A stretch of DNA of 23,035 bases from Candidatus Zixiibacteriota bacterium. GTDB lineage: Bacteria > Zixibacteria > MSB-5A5 > JAABVY01. Positions 1 through 8,071 of the stretch are shown here, one piece after another; the stretch's first letter is position 1, and every line of letters starts with the position of its first letter. The notes below the pieces were generated by a model. That model searched no databases and had not been told where the DNA came from. It worked only from the letters and a program-made list of their open reading frames with translations. The DNA lies in assembly GCA_014730285.1 (NCBI GenBank), contig WJIM01000113.1, positions 1 to 23,035 on the forward strand, written 5' to 3'. Made by a program: the position numbers and the translations under genes.

Positions 1-265
1 GTGCGAAAGCGTCGGGATTGCCGGCCGAAGCTGTGGCTCCGGTAATGAAATAAGTCGTGTTGGCCTGGAAATAAGTCTCCTGGTTCGTAAAAATCTGTTT
101 GAGAATTAGCTTGGCCTCGGACTGCTTGGTTCTTTCCGATGCTTTCCACCAGCGGGGTATTGCCATAGCGGCAAGAATACCGATTATAACCACAACGATC
201 ATCAATTCGATGAGCGTGAAACCTTTAGAATTTACTTTGCTCTGTTTTTTTCTAAATATTTTCAT
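1..265 (-). CDS. Type IV pilin / type II pseudopilin, N-terminal part (runs off the left edge)
   Basis: This is the first 88 codons of a prepilin-like protein; the 3' part lies outside the window. The N-terminus is a class III signal: a short basic leader (MKIFRKKQSKVNSKG) followed by FTLIELMIVVVIIGILAAMA. That gives prepilin-peptidase cleavage between Gly15 and Phe16 and the conserved Glu at mature position 5. The hydrophobic helix is the one that packs pilin subunits into a filament in the inner membrane and periplasm. After it come a Trp-Trp pair, a basic amphipathic stretch and QETYFQANTTYF, a pattern common in PilA/PilE-like major pilins and in GspG/GspH-like pseudopilins. The visible part cannot tell these two apart. 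The ATG at 265 gives the expected leader length, but I see no Shine-Dalgarno sequence before it. It lies 191 nt downstream of nuoN on the same strand and probably has its own promoter. Confidence 0.93.
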   Translation of the reverse strand, partial: MKIFRKKQSKVNSKGFTLIELMIVVVIIGILAAMAIPRWWKASERTKQSEAKLILKQIFTNQETYFQANTTYFITGATASAGNPDAFA

Positions 266-281
266 AACGTTATGATATTGC

Positions 282-297
282 CGCAACATAAATGCCA
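282..297 (-). promoter_or_regulatory. Candidate sigma-54 (-24/-12) promoter upstream of the pilin gene
   Basis: On the minus strand the sequence TGGCATTTATGTTGCG matches the RpoN consensus TGGCACNNNNNTTGCW at TGGCA and TTGC. The spacing between the invariant GG and GC is exactly right. Pilin genes are often RpoN-dependent, so the position makes sense. A problem is that transcription would begin near 271, leaving only about 6 nt before the ATG at 265 and no room for a ribosome binding site. The match may therefore be accidental, or the message may be nearly leaderless. Confidence 0.4.
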
Positions 298-456
298 AAA
301 AGCCCGCTAAAAATGAAATGCAACCGGCGCAAGAGTTTACCTGCTGCCCGAAAAAATAGCGGTTCGATTTAGCGGAGTTTATTATAGATAATCGCAAGAA
401 TCTATTGCAGTTTGCAAGAAACTCTGATAGAAAGAAATGAAGCTATTGGATTGTAA

Positions 457-1938
457 TCAGATCAGTGCTGTATTCAGGAAAAATGCGAATATCTGCGGAT
501 AGATTCCCAAAAGCAGAGTCCCGCCCATGGATATGACCAGCGCCGCAATTATTCCGGTTGCGAAGTTGATTGGACGGTATTCCAGTTCCGGCTCTACCAT
601 AAACATCACAACCACAACGCGCAGATAATAATAGACCGAGACCAGGCTGTTTACGACCGCCAGAACTACCAGGACTATAAGCGACGTCGATCCGGTGTCG
701 ATAGCCGATTTAAAGACCAGGAATTTGCCCATGAAACCGGCGGTGGGCGGAAAGCCGGCAAGGGATATCATAAAGATTGTCAATAATATACCAAGGAACG
801 GGTATCTTCTTCCCATTCCAGCAAAGGATGAGAAATTGGTATCGGAATTTTCACGCGCCTCGACCATAATCAGAACCGTAAAGGCGCCAATATTCATTAC
901 AGTATAACATAATAAATAATAGAGACCTGCGGTTGTAGCGGCCGGTGTAAATGCAACAAGCGCGATCAGGACATAACCGGCGTGAGAAATAGACGAGTAT
1001 GCCAGCATTCGTTTGACATCATTCTGAGTAATTGCCAGTATGTTACCCAAAGTCATTGTCAGCGCCGAAAGTATCCATAGCACAACCTCTATCTCGCTTT
1101 GAAGCGGCCTGAGCGCAACTATAAAGACCTGGAAGAATGCGGCAAATGCGGCGGCCTTAGGACCTGCTGACATGAAGGCGGTTACATTAGTAATCGAGCC
1201 GGTGTAGACATCGGGGATCCACATATGAAATGGCACCGCCCCGACTTTGAAGCCCAAACCTATCATAACCATAGCCGCGCCGATTATCAGATAAGTGTTT
1301 GAGAGAATTTCGGATGATTGAATTACATCTACAATAGAAGTCGTACCGGTTGCACCGTAAATAAAGGCGATTCCAAACATCAAAAATCCCGAGGCGAATG
1401 CGCCCATGAGGAAATATTTCAAAGATGCTTCGTTGGCATAAACGCTGCGCCGCAGAATCCCCGCCAGCACATAAAGGCAGAGCGACATAATCTCAAGACC
1501 GATAAAGAGTACTATCAAGTCTCCGGCGCTGGCCATGTTCATCATGCCAAAGGTGGCAAATAATATCAGCGAATAAAATTCACCGTCAGGGACATTCTTG
1601 AATTTCAGGAAATTGCTTGATATGAATACGGTTAAGAGCGAACCGATCAAAAATACTGCCTTAAACAGCAGTGAATAGCTGTCGATCCGATAAGCATCCG
1701 CAAACTGCAGCGACTGCAGGTTCGGCTGTGAGGTCCAGATCGAATAAATCGAAATCAGAGCGGCAACGATAGACAGCCACGTCAGATGCATGACCACCTT
1801 CCTGCTGTCGCCCTTCAGAAACGGCTCCAATATCATGGTCAAAAGCGCCATGCCGCAGATTATGATCTCCGGCATAAGCGTGACCAGGTCGATATTCAGA
1901 CTGAAATTTTCCAGTATTGTCTTAACTGATTCCTGCAT
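457..1938 (-). CDS. nuoN: NADH-quinone oxidoreductase subunit N
   Basis: This is one of the three antiporter-like proton-channel subunits in the membrane arm of complex I, in contact with NuoM and NuoK. The 493 residues are of normal length and hydrophobic throughout, consistent with 14 membrane helices. The key charged residues are present: Glu149 in the GLEI segment of TM5, Lys231 in GLGFKVGAVPFHMWIPDVY, and Lys261. The usual GAPTP loop after the PDVY motif reads GSITN here. The ATG at 1938 is the only good start, because an in-frame TAG lies closely upstream. A Shine-Dalgarno AAGGAG lies about 17 nt before it, farther than usual. It is the last gene of the nuo operon and begins 30 nt after the glutaredoxin-like gene. 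Confidence 0.97.
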   Translation of the reverse strand: MQESVKTILENFSLNIDLVTLMPEIIICGMALLTMILEPFLKGDSRKVVMHLTWLSIVAALISIYSIWTSQPNLQSLQFADAYRIDSYSLLFKAVFLIGSLLTVFISSNFLKFKNVPDGEFYSLILFATFGMMNMASAGDLIVLFIGLEIMSLCLYVLAGILRRSVYANEASLKYFLMGAFASGFLMFGIAFIYGATGTTSIVDVIQSSEILSNTYLIIGAAMVMIGLGFKVGAVPFHMWIPDVYTGSITNVTAFMSAGPKAAAFAAFFQVFIVALRPLQSEIEVVLWILSALTMTLGNILAITQNDVKRMLAYSSISHAGYVLIALVAFTPAATTAGLYYLLCYTVMNIGAFTVLIMVEARENSDTNFSSFAGMGRRYPFLGILLTIFMISLAGFPPTAGFMGKFLVFKSAIDTGSTSLIVLVVLAVVNSLVSVYYYLRVVVVMFMVEPELEYRPINFATGIIAALVISMGGTLLLGIYPQIFAFFLNTALI

Positions 1939-1968
1939 GGTAAACTACCACGTTACTCCTTAGAAGTC

Positions 1969-2167
1969 TCAACCGCCGTTGGGCGCCACCTTAACATCAC
2001 CGTCACGAACCACAATAGGCACCATCCGCCTCCCGCCGGAATACTCCAGCGCCTCATTCATGGCCTCCGATGATGTGTGCACATCAATCTCGGTGTAATC
2101 CACACCCTCGCCGTTGAGGGATTCTCTCATGGCCGCGCAGTACGGGCAGCCTTGTTTGGTAAACAGC

Positions 2168-2181
<14 letters not shown>
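1969..2181 (-). CDS. Small glutaredoxin-like protein inserted between nuoM and nuoN
   Basis: This is a 70-residue thioredoxin-fold protein. It has an N-terminal beta strand (IKLFTKQG), the redox motif CPYC at residues 12-15, YTEIDVHT as the second strand, and SGGRRMVPIVV carrying the cis-proline that glutaredoxins use to hold the thiol substrate. It ends at PNGG and lacks the C-terminal helix of a full glutaredoxin. The short length and SGGRR-VP pattern recall the small glutaredoxin-like families that include selenoprotein versions with Sec for the first Cys; here both positions are Cys. The start at 2181 was chosen because GAGGAG at 2189-2194 sits 7 nt upstream; an in-frame extension to 2241 would lie inside nuoM without a suitable binding site. 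The gene overlaps nuoM by 14 nt, so translation is probably coupled. A role in thiol upkeep or assembly of complex I is inference; the fold call itself is firm. Confidence 0.88.
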
Positions 2182-3739
<1,558 letters not shown>

Positions 3740-3740
3740 T

Positions 3741-5723
3741 TTACCTCAACACCACATAAGCCAAAAATACAACTACGCCCAGCACAAAGATCAGAAGATA
3801 ATTCCTCAGAAATCCGGTCTGGATTTTTCTTCCGCCGGATGAGAAAGATTTAATCATATATGCCAGGCCGTTGGCGAGACCGTCGATCACTACGACGTCG
3901 AATACTTTCCAGAGGAAGAATGACAGTCCCACCAGAGGCTTGACAACCGCGCCCTGATAGAACTCGTCAACGAAATATTTATTATAGACGACCTTGTGCA
4001 GGCCGGAGAATTTTTCTCTCAAATTGGCAGCAATTTCGGGCTTCTTTCTGTAAAGCGTGTAGGCCACGAAAATCGAGATCAGCACAAGTACCACACTGGC
4101 GGCCATGAGGATATATTCCATCGTGAAGCCCTCGGGATGATGCCCGTGCGCCATGATCTCCTCACCCTGTGCAAAAACGGGATGCAGGAAGTGCTCGAAC
4201 CAGGCGCCTCCGCCCAATGCGGGTGGAATGCCTACCCATCCGCCTACCACAGCCAGAAATGCCAGAATCATTAATGGCACTGTCATGGATTTAGGGGATT
4301 CATGGATATTATGCTGGACATCCTCCGGCGCACGATTCTTGCCGTAGAATGTCAGGTATATCAACCGGAACATATAGAAGGCGGTGATACCGGCCGTTAC
4401 AAGTCCGATGATCCAGAAGACAATCCCGCCGTAATCCGATGAGAACGATTTCCAGAGGATTTCATCTTTCGAGAAGAATCCTGAAAATAGCGGAATTCCA
4501 GAGATCGCCAGAGTTGCCAATAACATGGTGATAAATGTGGCAGGCATCTTCGATTTCAATCCACCCATCCGGCGCATATCCTGAATCTCGCTCATGCCGT
4601 GAATCACAGAACCGGCCGCCAGGAACAGGAGAGCTTTGAAGAAGGCGTGGGTCATCAGGTGGAATATTCCAGCTCCGAACGCGGCCACACCGCAGGCCAG
4701 GAACATGTATCCCAACTGCGAAACGGTAGAATAGGCCAGTACGCGTTTAATATCGTTTTGCGCCACACCCATTGTCGCGGCGAAGAATGCCGTAGCTGCG
4801 CCTATAATTGCAACCAGCATCAAGGTGTCCGGTGCCAATAGATATAGCACATTACAGCGGGCAACCATATACACACCCGCGGTTACCATCGTTGCGGCAT
4901 GGATCAATGCGCTGACCGGGGTGGGTCCTTCCATAGCATCGGGAAGCCATACATACAGCGGTATCTGCGCCGATTTACCGGTTGCGCCTATGAATAAAAA
5001 TATTGTTATCAATGTAAACGTGCCCATACCCAGGCCGAGGACATCCTTCAATACAACCTCTTCCCCGCCGGTGCCGTGCATGGAATGGAAGAATCCGAAG
5101 GCCGAGTTGAAGACCTCGTGGAAGTTCAGCGATCCGAAGGTCCAGAAGATCAGCATCATGCCCAGAAGGAATCCAAAGTCGCCGATACGGTTGACTATAA
5201 ATGCCTTCATACCGGCATTGGCCGCAGACTGGCGGGTGTACCAGAATCCGATCAAAAGATACGAACAGAGCCCGACACCCTCCCATCCGACAAAAAGCAG
5301 AAGGAAGTTATTGGCCAGAACCAGAAGCAGCATCGAGCCGGTAAAGAGATTCATGTATGTAAAGAAGCGGGAATAATCCTTATCATGCGACATATAACCA
5401 ATGGAATAGACATGAATCAAAAATCCCACACCGCTGACTACCAGCGCCATGACAGCCGAGAGTGGATCGAATAGGAAACCGATTTCAACATTGAGAGCGC
5501 CCGATGGAATCCATTTAAAGAGGCTGTAGATTTCATGGTAGCGGTGATGCGGATCGAGTTGCAGCAACTCAAAGAGTGCTATCACGGACATAATAAATGA
5601 AACCAATACCGTTCCGCATGCAATCAGCGATACCATAGCTCTTGGGAATTTCTTTCCGAAAAGGCCGTTAATCAGAAATCCCAGAAGGGGCATTACAACT
5701 ATGAGCCAGATATAATCAAGCAT
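3741..5723 (-). CDS. nuoL: NADH-quinone oxidoreductase subunit L
   Basis: This is the distal antiporter-like subunit of complex I, which also contributes the long lateral helix running along the membrane arm. Its 660 residues are slightly longer than many bacterial NuoL proteins. Conserved elements include Glu148 in FVGWEGVGLCSYLLIGFW, Lys250 in GATGKSAQIPLYVWLPDAM, the GPTPVSALIHAATMVTAGVY segment just after it, and Lys363 in HLMTHAFFKALLFL. A soluble His-rich loop (around EEIMAHGHHPEGF) precedes the C-terminal region. The last helix (NYLLIFVLGVVVFLAYVVL) anchors the lateral helix. It starts 9 nt after the nuoK stop and is followed by nuoM after one base. Confidence 0.98.
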   Translation of the reverse strand: MLDYIWLIVVMPLLGFLINGLFGKKFPRAMVSLIACGTVLVSFIMSVIALFELLQLDPHHRYHEIYSLFKWIPSGALNVEIGFLFDPLSAVMALVVSGVGFLIHVYSIGYMSHDKDYSRFFTYMNLFTGSMLLLVLANNFLLLFVGWEGVGLCSYLLIGFWYTRQSAANAGMKAFIVNRIGDFGFLLGMMLIFWTFGSLNFHEVFNSAFGFFHSMHGTGGEEVVLKDVLGLGMGTFTLITIFLFIGATGKSAQIPLYVWLPDAMEGPTPVSALIHAATMVTAGVYMVARCNVLYLLAPDTLMLVAIIGAATAFFAATMGVAQNDIKRVLAYSTVSQLGYMFLACGVAAFGAGIFHLMTHAFFKALLFLAAGSVIHGMSEIQDMRRMGGLKSKMPATFITMLLATLAISGIPLFSGFFSKDEILWKSFSSDYGGIVFWIIGLVTAGITAFYMFRLIYLTFYGKNRAPEDVQHNIHESPKSMTVPLMILAFLAVVGGWVGIPPALGGGAWFEHFLHPVFAQGEEIMAHGHHPEGFTMEYILMAASVVLVLISIFVAYTLYRKKPEIAANLREKFSGLHKVVYNKYFVDEFYQGAVVKPLVGLSFFLWKVFDVVVIDGLANGLAYMIKSFSSGGRKIQTGFLRNYLLIFVLGVVVFLAYVVLR

Positions 5724-5732
5724 ATTCTACAG

Positions 5733-6035
5733 CTACCACTTCATGACATTGAAGTCATCGAGGTTAATAGAATCCTTATTTCTAAAAAGTGCGATAATAA
5801 TAGCAAGTCCAACCGCCGCCTCGGCCGCTGCCACTGCCATGACAATAAACACGAAGACATGTCCGCTCGGATCAGCAAACTGCCGCGCGAATGATATTAG
5901 CGCCAGGTTGGCGGCGTTGAGCATGAGCTCGATCGACATAAACACGATTATTATATTGCGGGAGATGACCACACCGGAAACACCGATGGTGAAGATAATC
6001 CCGCTTAATATCAGATAATATTCCAGAGGTACCAT
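5733..6035 (-). CDS. nuoK: NADH-quinone oxidoreductase subunit K
   Basis: This small three-helix membrane subunit of complex I resembles MrpC and links the E-channel to the antiporter-like subunits. With the start at 6035 (MVPLEYYLIL) the protein is exactly 100 residues, the usual NuoK length. A longer reading beginning at 6071 would overlap nuoJ by 35 nt and add a charged segment foreign to the family. The chosen ATG has GAAGGA a few bases upstream and lies one base after the nuoJ stop. The two membrane glutamates essential for proton transfer are at the canonical positions, Glu36 (MSIELMLNAANL) and Glu72 (AAAEAAVGLA). Confidence 0.97.
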   Translation of the reverse strand: MVPLEYYLILSGIIFTIGVSGVVISRNIIIVFMSIELMLNAANLALISFARQFADPSGHVFVFIVMAVAAAEAAVGLAIIIALFRNKDSINLDDFNVMKW

Positions 6036-6036
6036 A

Positions 6037-6552
6037 TTATCCTTCTTCCTCCTCTGCCCTGCGTTTTCCAAGCACGACCGCGCCGATAATGGCGACGATC
6101 AGGAGAATCGATGTCAGCTCGAACGGGAAAACATATTTTGTGAAGAGGGTCGTGGCCACCTGTTCGACATTGCCGAACTCGGCGCCCGCTCTGTCCATGC
6201 TTTCGCTTTGACCAACGCCGCGTGAAATCATAATCATAAGCTCGGCCACCAGGACGATACCGAATATCCGGGTTAGCCAGCTTTGGAGGGGATGTTTTTC
6301 CGGTCCGAAATCATCCCGTCTGAGATTTAAGAGCATGATAACGAACAAAAACAGCACCATAATAGCGCCGGCATATACTACGATTTGGAGTATCGCCACA
6401 AAAAGCGCGGAAAGCTGGATATAAAGTATAGCCTGAGCCACGAAAGCCATGATCAAATAGATCACCGAGGCTACAGGATTCTTTTGTGAGATTACCAGCA
6501 AGGCGCAGATAATCGCGACAAATGCGCTGGCAAAAAATATCACATACTCCAA
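6037..6552 (-). CDS. nuoJ: NADH-quinone oxidoreductase subunit J (TTG start)
   Basis: This is a membrane subunit of complex I with about five helices in 171 residues, forming part of the E-channel next to NuoK and NuoA. Family signatures are visible: NPVASVIYLIMAFVAQAILY near the N-terminus, then LQIVVYAGAIMVLFLFVIMLLN, the segment that contains the pi-bulge helix in solved structures. The start is taken as TTG at 6552 because AGGG lies 5 nt upstream at 6558-6561 and no in-frame ATG exists nearby; the ATG at 6545 is out of frame. The frame opens at a TGA shortly upstream. The C-terminus is short and charged (KRRAEEEEG). It lies 30 nt after nuoI. Confidence 0.95.
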   Translation of the reverse strand: MEYVIFFASAFVAIICALLVISQKNPVASVIYLIMAFVAQAILYIQLSALFVAILQIVVYAGAIMVLFLFVIMLLNLRRDDFGPEKHPLQSWLTRIFGIVLVAELMIMISRGVGQSESMDRAGAEFGNVEQVATTLFTKYVFPFELTSILLIVAIIGAVVLGKRRAEEEEG

Positions 6553-6582
6553 AACTACCCTACCGCTTTTTCATTTAATAGT

Positions 6583-7068
6583 TCAGTACACATCCGGACG
6601 TTTGGTCTTTCGAATAAATTTAATTGGCGATGGTTTCTTGCGCGGCCACGGCACCAGCAAATCCTCTTTGGTGTAAATAAACTTATCCCTGTGATCTGAG
6701 GAGAACTCGTATTCCTTGCCGAGGAAGATCGCCTCTTCGGGGCAGGCTTCCTCACAATAGCCGCAGAAGATACATCGCAGTTCATTTATCTCATAAATTT
6801 TAGCATACCTCTCCCCTTTTTCATTTTCGGCGCCTTCCATGTAGATGCAGTCCGCCGGGCAGGCCGCTGCGCACAATCCGCAGCAGACACAGCGTTCGGC
6901 GCCGTCATGATCGTACCGCTCCAGGAAATGTAGTCCGCGGTATCGCGGATACATGGGCGTTTTGATACGGGGGTACTGAATTGTAACCGGCTTCCTGAAG
7001 AAATTCTTCAGGGTGGTATACAATCCAACCGGTATGGCTATAAATACTTCTTTCAGAACCTTAAACAT
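6583..7068 (-). CDS. nuoI: NADH-quinone oxidoreductase subunit I (two 4Fe-4S clusters N6a/N6b)
   Basis: This is a ferredoxin-like subunit of the peripheral arm that passes electrons from the NuoG clusters to N2 in NuoB. Its 161 residues hold two CxxCxxCxxxCP motifs: Cys60, 63, 66 and 70, and Cys99, 102, 105 and 109. By family knowledge these bind clusters N6a and N6b, each cluster taking its last Cys from the other motif. An amphipathic N-terminal segment (VLKEVFIAIPVGLYTTLKNFF) attaches it to the membrane arm near NuoH. AAGG upstream of the ATG and a 9-nt gap from nuoH support the start. The basic C-terminal tail ends in KTKRPDVY. Confidence 0.97.
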   Translation of the reverse strand: MFKVLKEVFIAIPVGLYTTLKNFFRKPVTIQYPRIKTPMYPRYRGLHFLERYDHDGAERCVCCGLCAAACPADCIYMEGAENEKGERYAKIYEINELRCIFCGYCEEACPEEAIFLGKEYEFSSDHRDKFIYTKEDLLVPWPRKKPSPIKFIRKTKRPDVY

Positions 7069-7077
7069 ACAGAACCT

Positions 7078-8070
7078 TTATATGATAAGCACAACTGCCG
7101 AGGTCACCAGAACATTCAGGATTGCCAGCGGCAGAAGCAACTTCCATCCGAAACTCATAAGCTGATCGTAACGGAAACGCGGCGTTGTCGCGCGCAGCCA
7201 TAGATACAGGAACAGGAATAAAAATACCTTAATCGCAAACCAAAGCATCGAAATGATGCCGGAAGAATCTCCCGGTCCCTGCCATCCGCCCAGGAAGAGC
7301 GTGGCTGCCATTGCCGAGACCGTAACCATATTGGCATACTCGCCCACAAAGAACATGCCGAATTTCATGGCTGAGTATTCCGTATGATATCCCGCCACCA
7401 GCTCCGATTCGGCCTCCGGCAGGTCGAAGGGTGCACGGTTAGTTTCAGCGATACCGCATACAAGAAAGATTATAAATGCCACCGGCTGGCTGAAAATGTG
7501 CCAGAGATTTGCCTGATGCGCTACTATTTGATTCAGATTCAGGCTTCCTGATACAAGCACAACGCTAACGACCGCCAGTCCCATGCTGACTTCGTATGAG
7601 ATCATCTGGGCCGAGGACCGGATCGATCCCAAAAGCGAATATTTGCTGTTGGATGACCAGCCGGAGAGAATAATGCTGTAAACACCGATTGAAGTTACCG
7701 CGAAGACATACAATACACCGACATTGAGATTCGATAATACCAGATCGATCTCACGGCCGAAGATCGTGATAGATGATCCGAACGGTATCACTACAATAGA
7801 TAGTGTAGCCGGGATAAATGCCGCCAGCGGGGCTATCATATATATCTTTTTATCAACATGTTCAGGAATGATATCTTCTTTAAATAAAAGCTTCACCAGA
7901 TCAGCTACCGGCTGAAGAAGCCCGTTGGGGCCGGTGTAGATTGGCCCGAGACGGGTCTGGAAGCGGGCCACTACCCTGCGCTCGATTAATGTCATATAGG
8001 CGCAGGCTGTTAGAAGCGCCGTGAATACGAAGACAACTTTGATGACCGATATTATAGCAACTTCCAGCAT
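7078..8070 (-). CDS. nuoH: NADH-quinone oxidoreductase subunit H
   Basis: This membrane subunit forms the quinone-chamber entrance and the start of the proton E-channel, joining the peripheral and membrane arms. It has 330 residues with about eight helices. Diagnostic segments are YMTLIERRVVARFQTRLGP at residues 25-43 and AETNRAPFDLPEAESELVAG from residue 208, the acidic loop that lines the quinone site. The end of the preceding nuoG gene supplies the upstream sequence, and the ATG lies one base after the nuoG stop. No deviation from the family is seen. Confidence 0.98.
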   Translation of the reverse strand: MLEVAIISVIKVVFVFTALLTACAYMTLIERRVVARFQTRLGPIYTGPNGLLQPVADLVKLLFKEDIIPEHVDKKIYMIAPLAAFIPATLSIVVIPFGSSITIFGREIDLVLSNLNVGVLYVFAVTSIGVYSIILSGWSSNSKYSLLGSIRSSAQMISYEVSMGLAVVSVVLVSGSLNLNQIVAHQANLWHIFSQPVAFIIFLVCGIAETNRAPFDLPEAESELVAGYHTEYSAMKFGMFFVGEYANMVTVSAMAATLFLGGWQGPGDSSGIISMLWFAIKVFLFLFLYLWLRATTPRFRYDQLMSFGWKLLLPLAILNVLVTSAVVLII

Positions 8071-8071
8071 A

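Noticed and set aside
297..430. Candidate terminator hairpins after nuoN (402-430, 384-405, and CCGCTA/TAGCGG arms at 357-362 and 304-309 followed by GCTTTTT)
   Set aside because: The first two stems are weak and have no U tract. The third has a loop of nearly 50 nt. None meets the standard for an intrinsic terminator, though the last could contribute to transcript ending.
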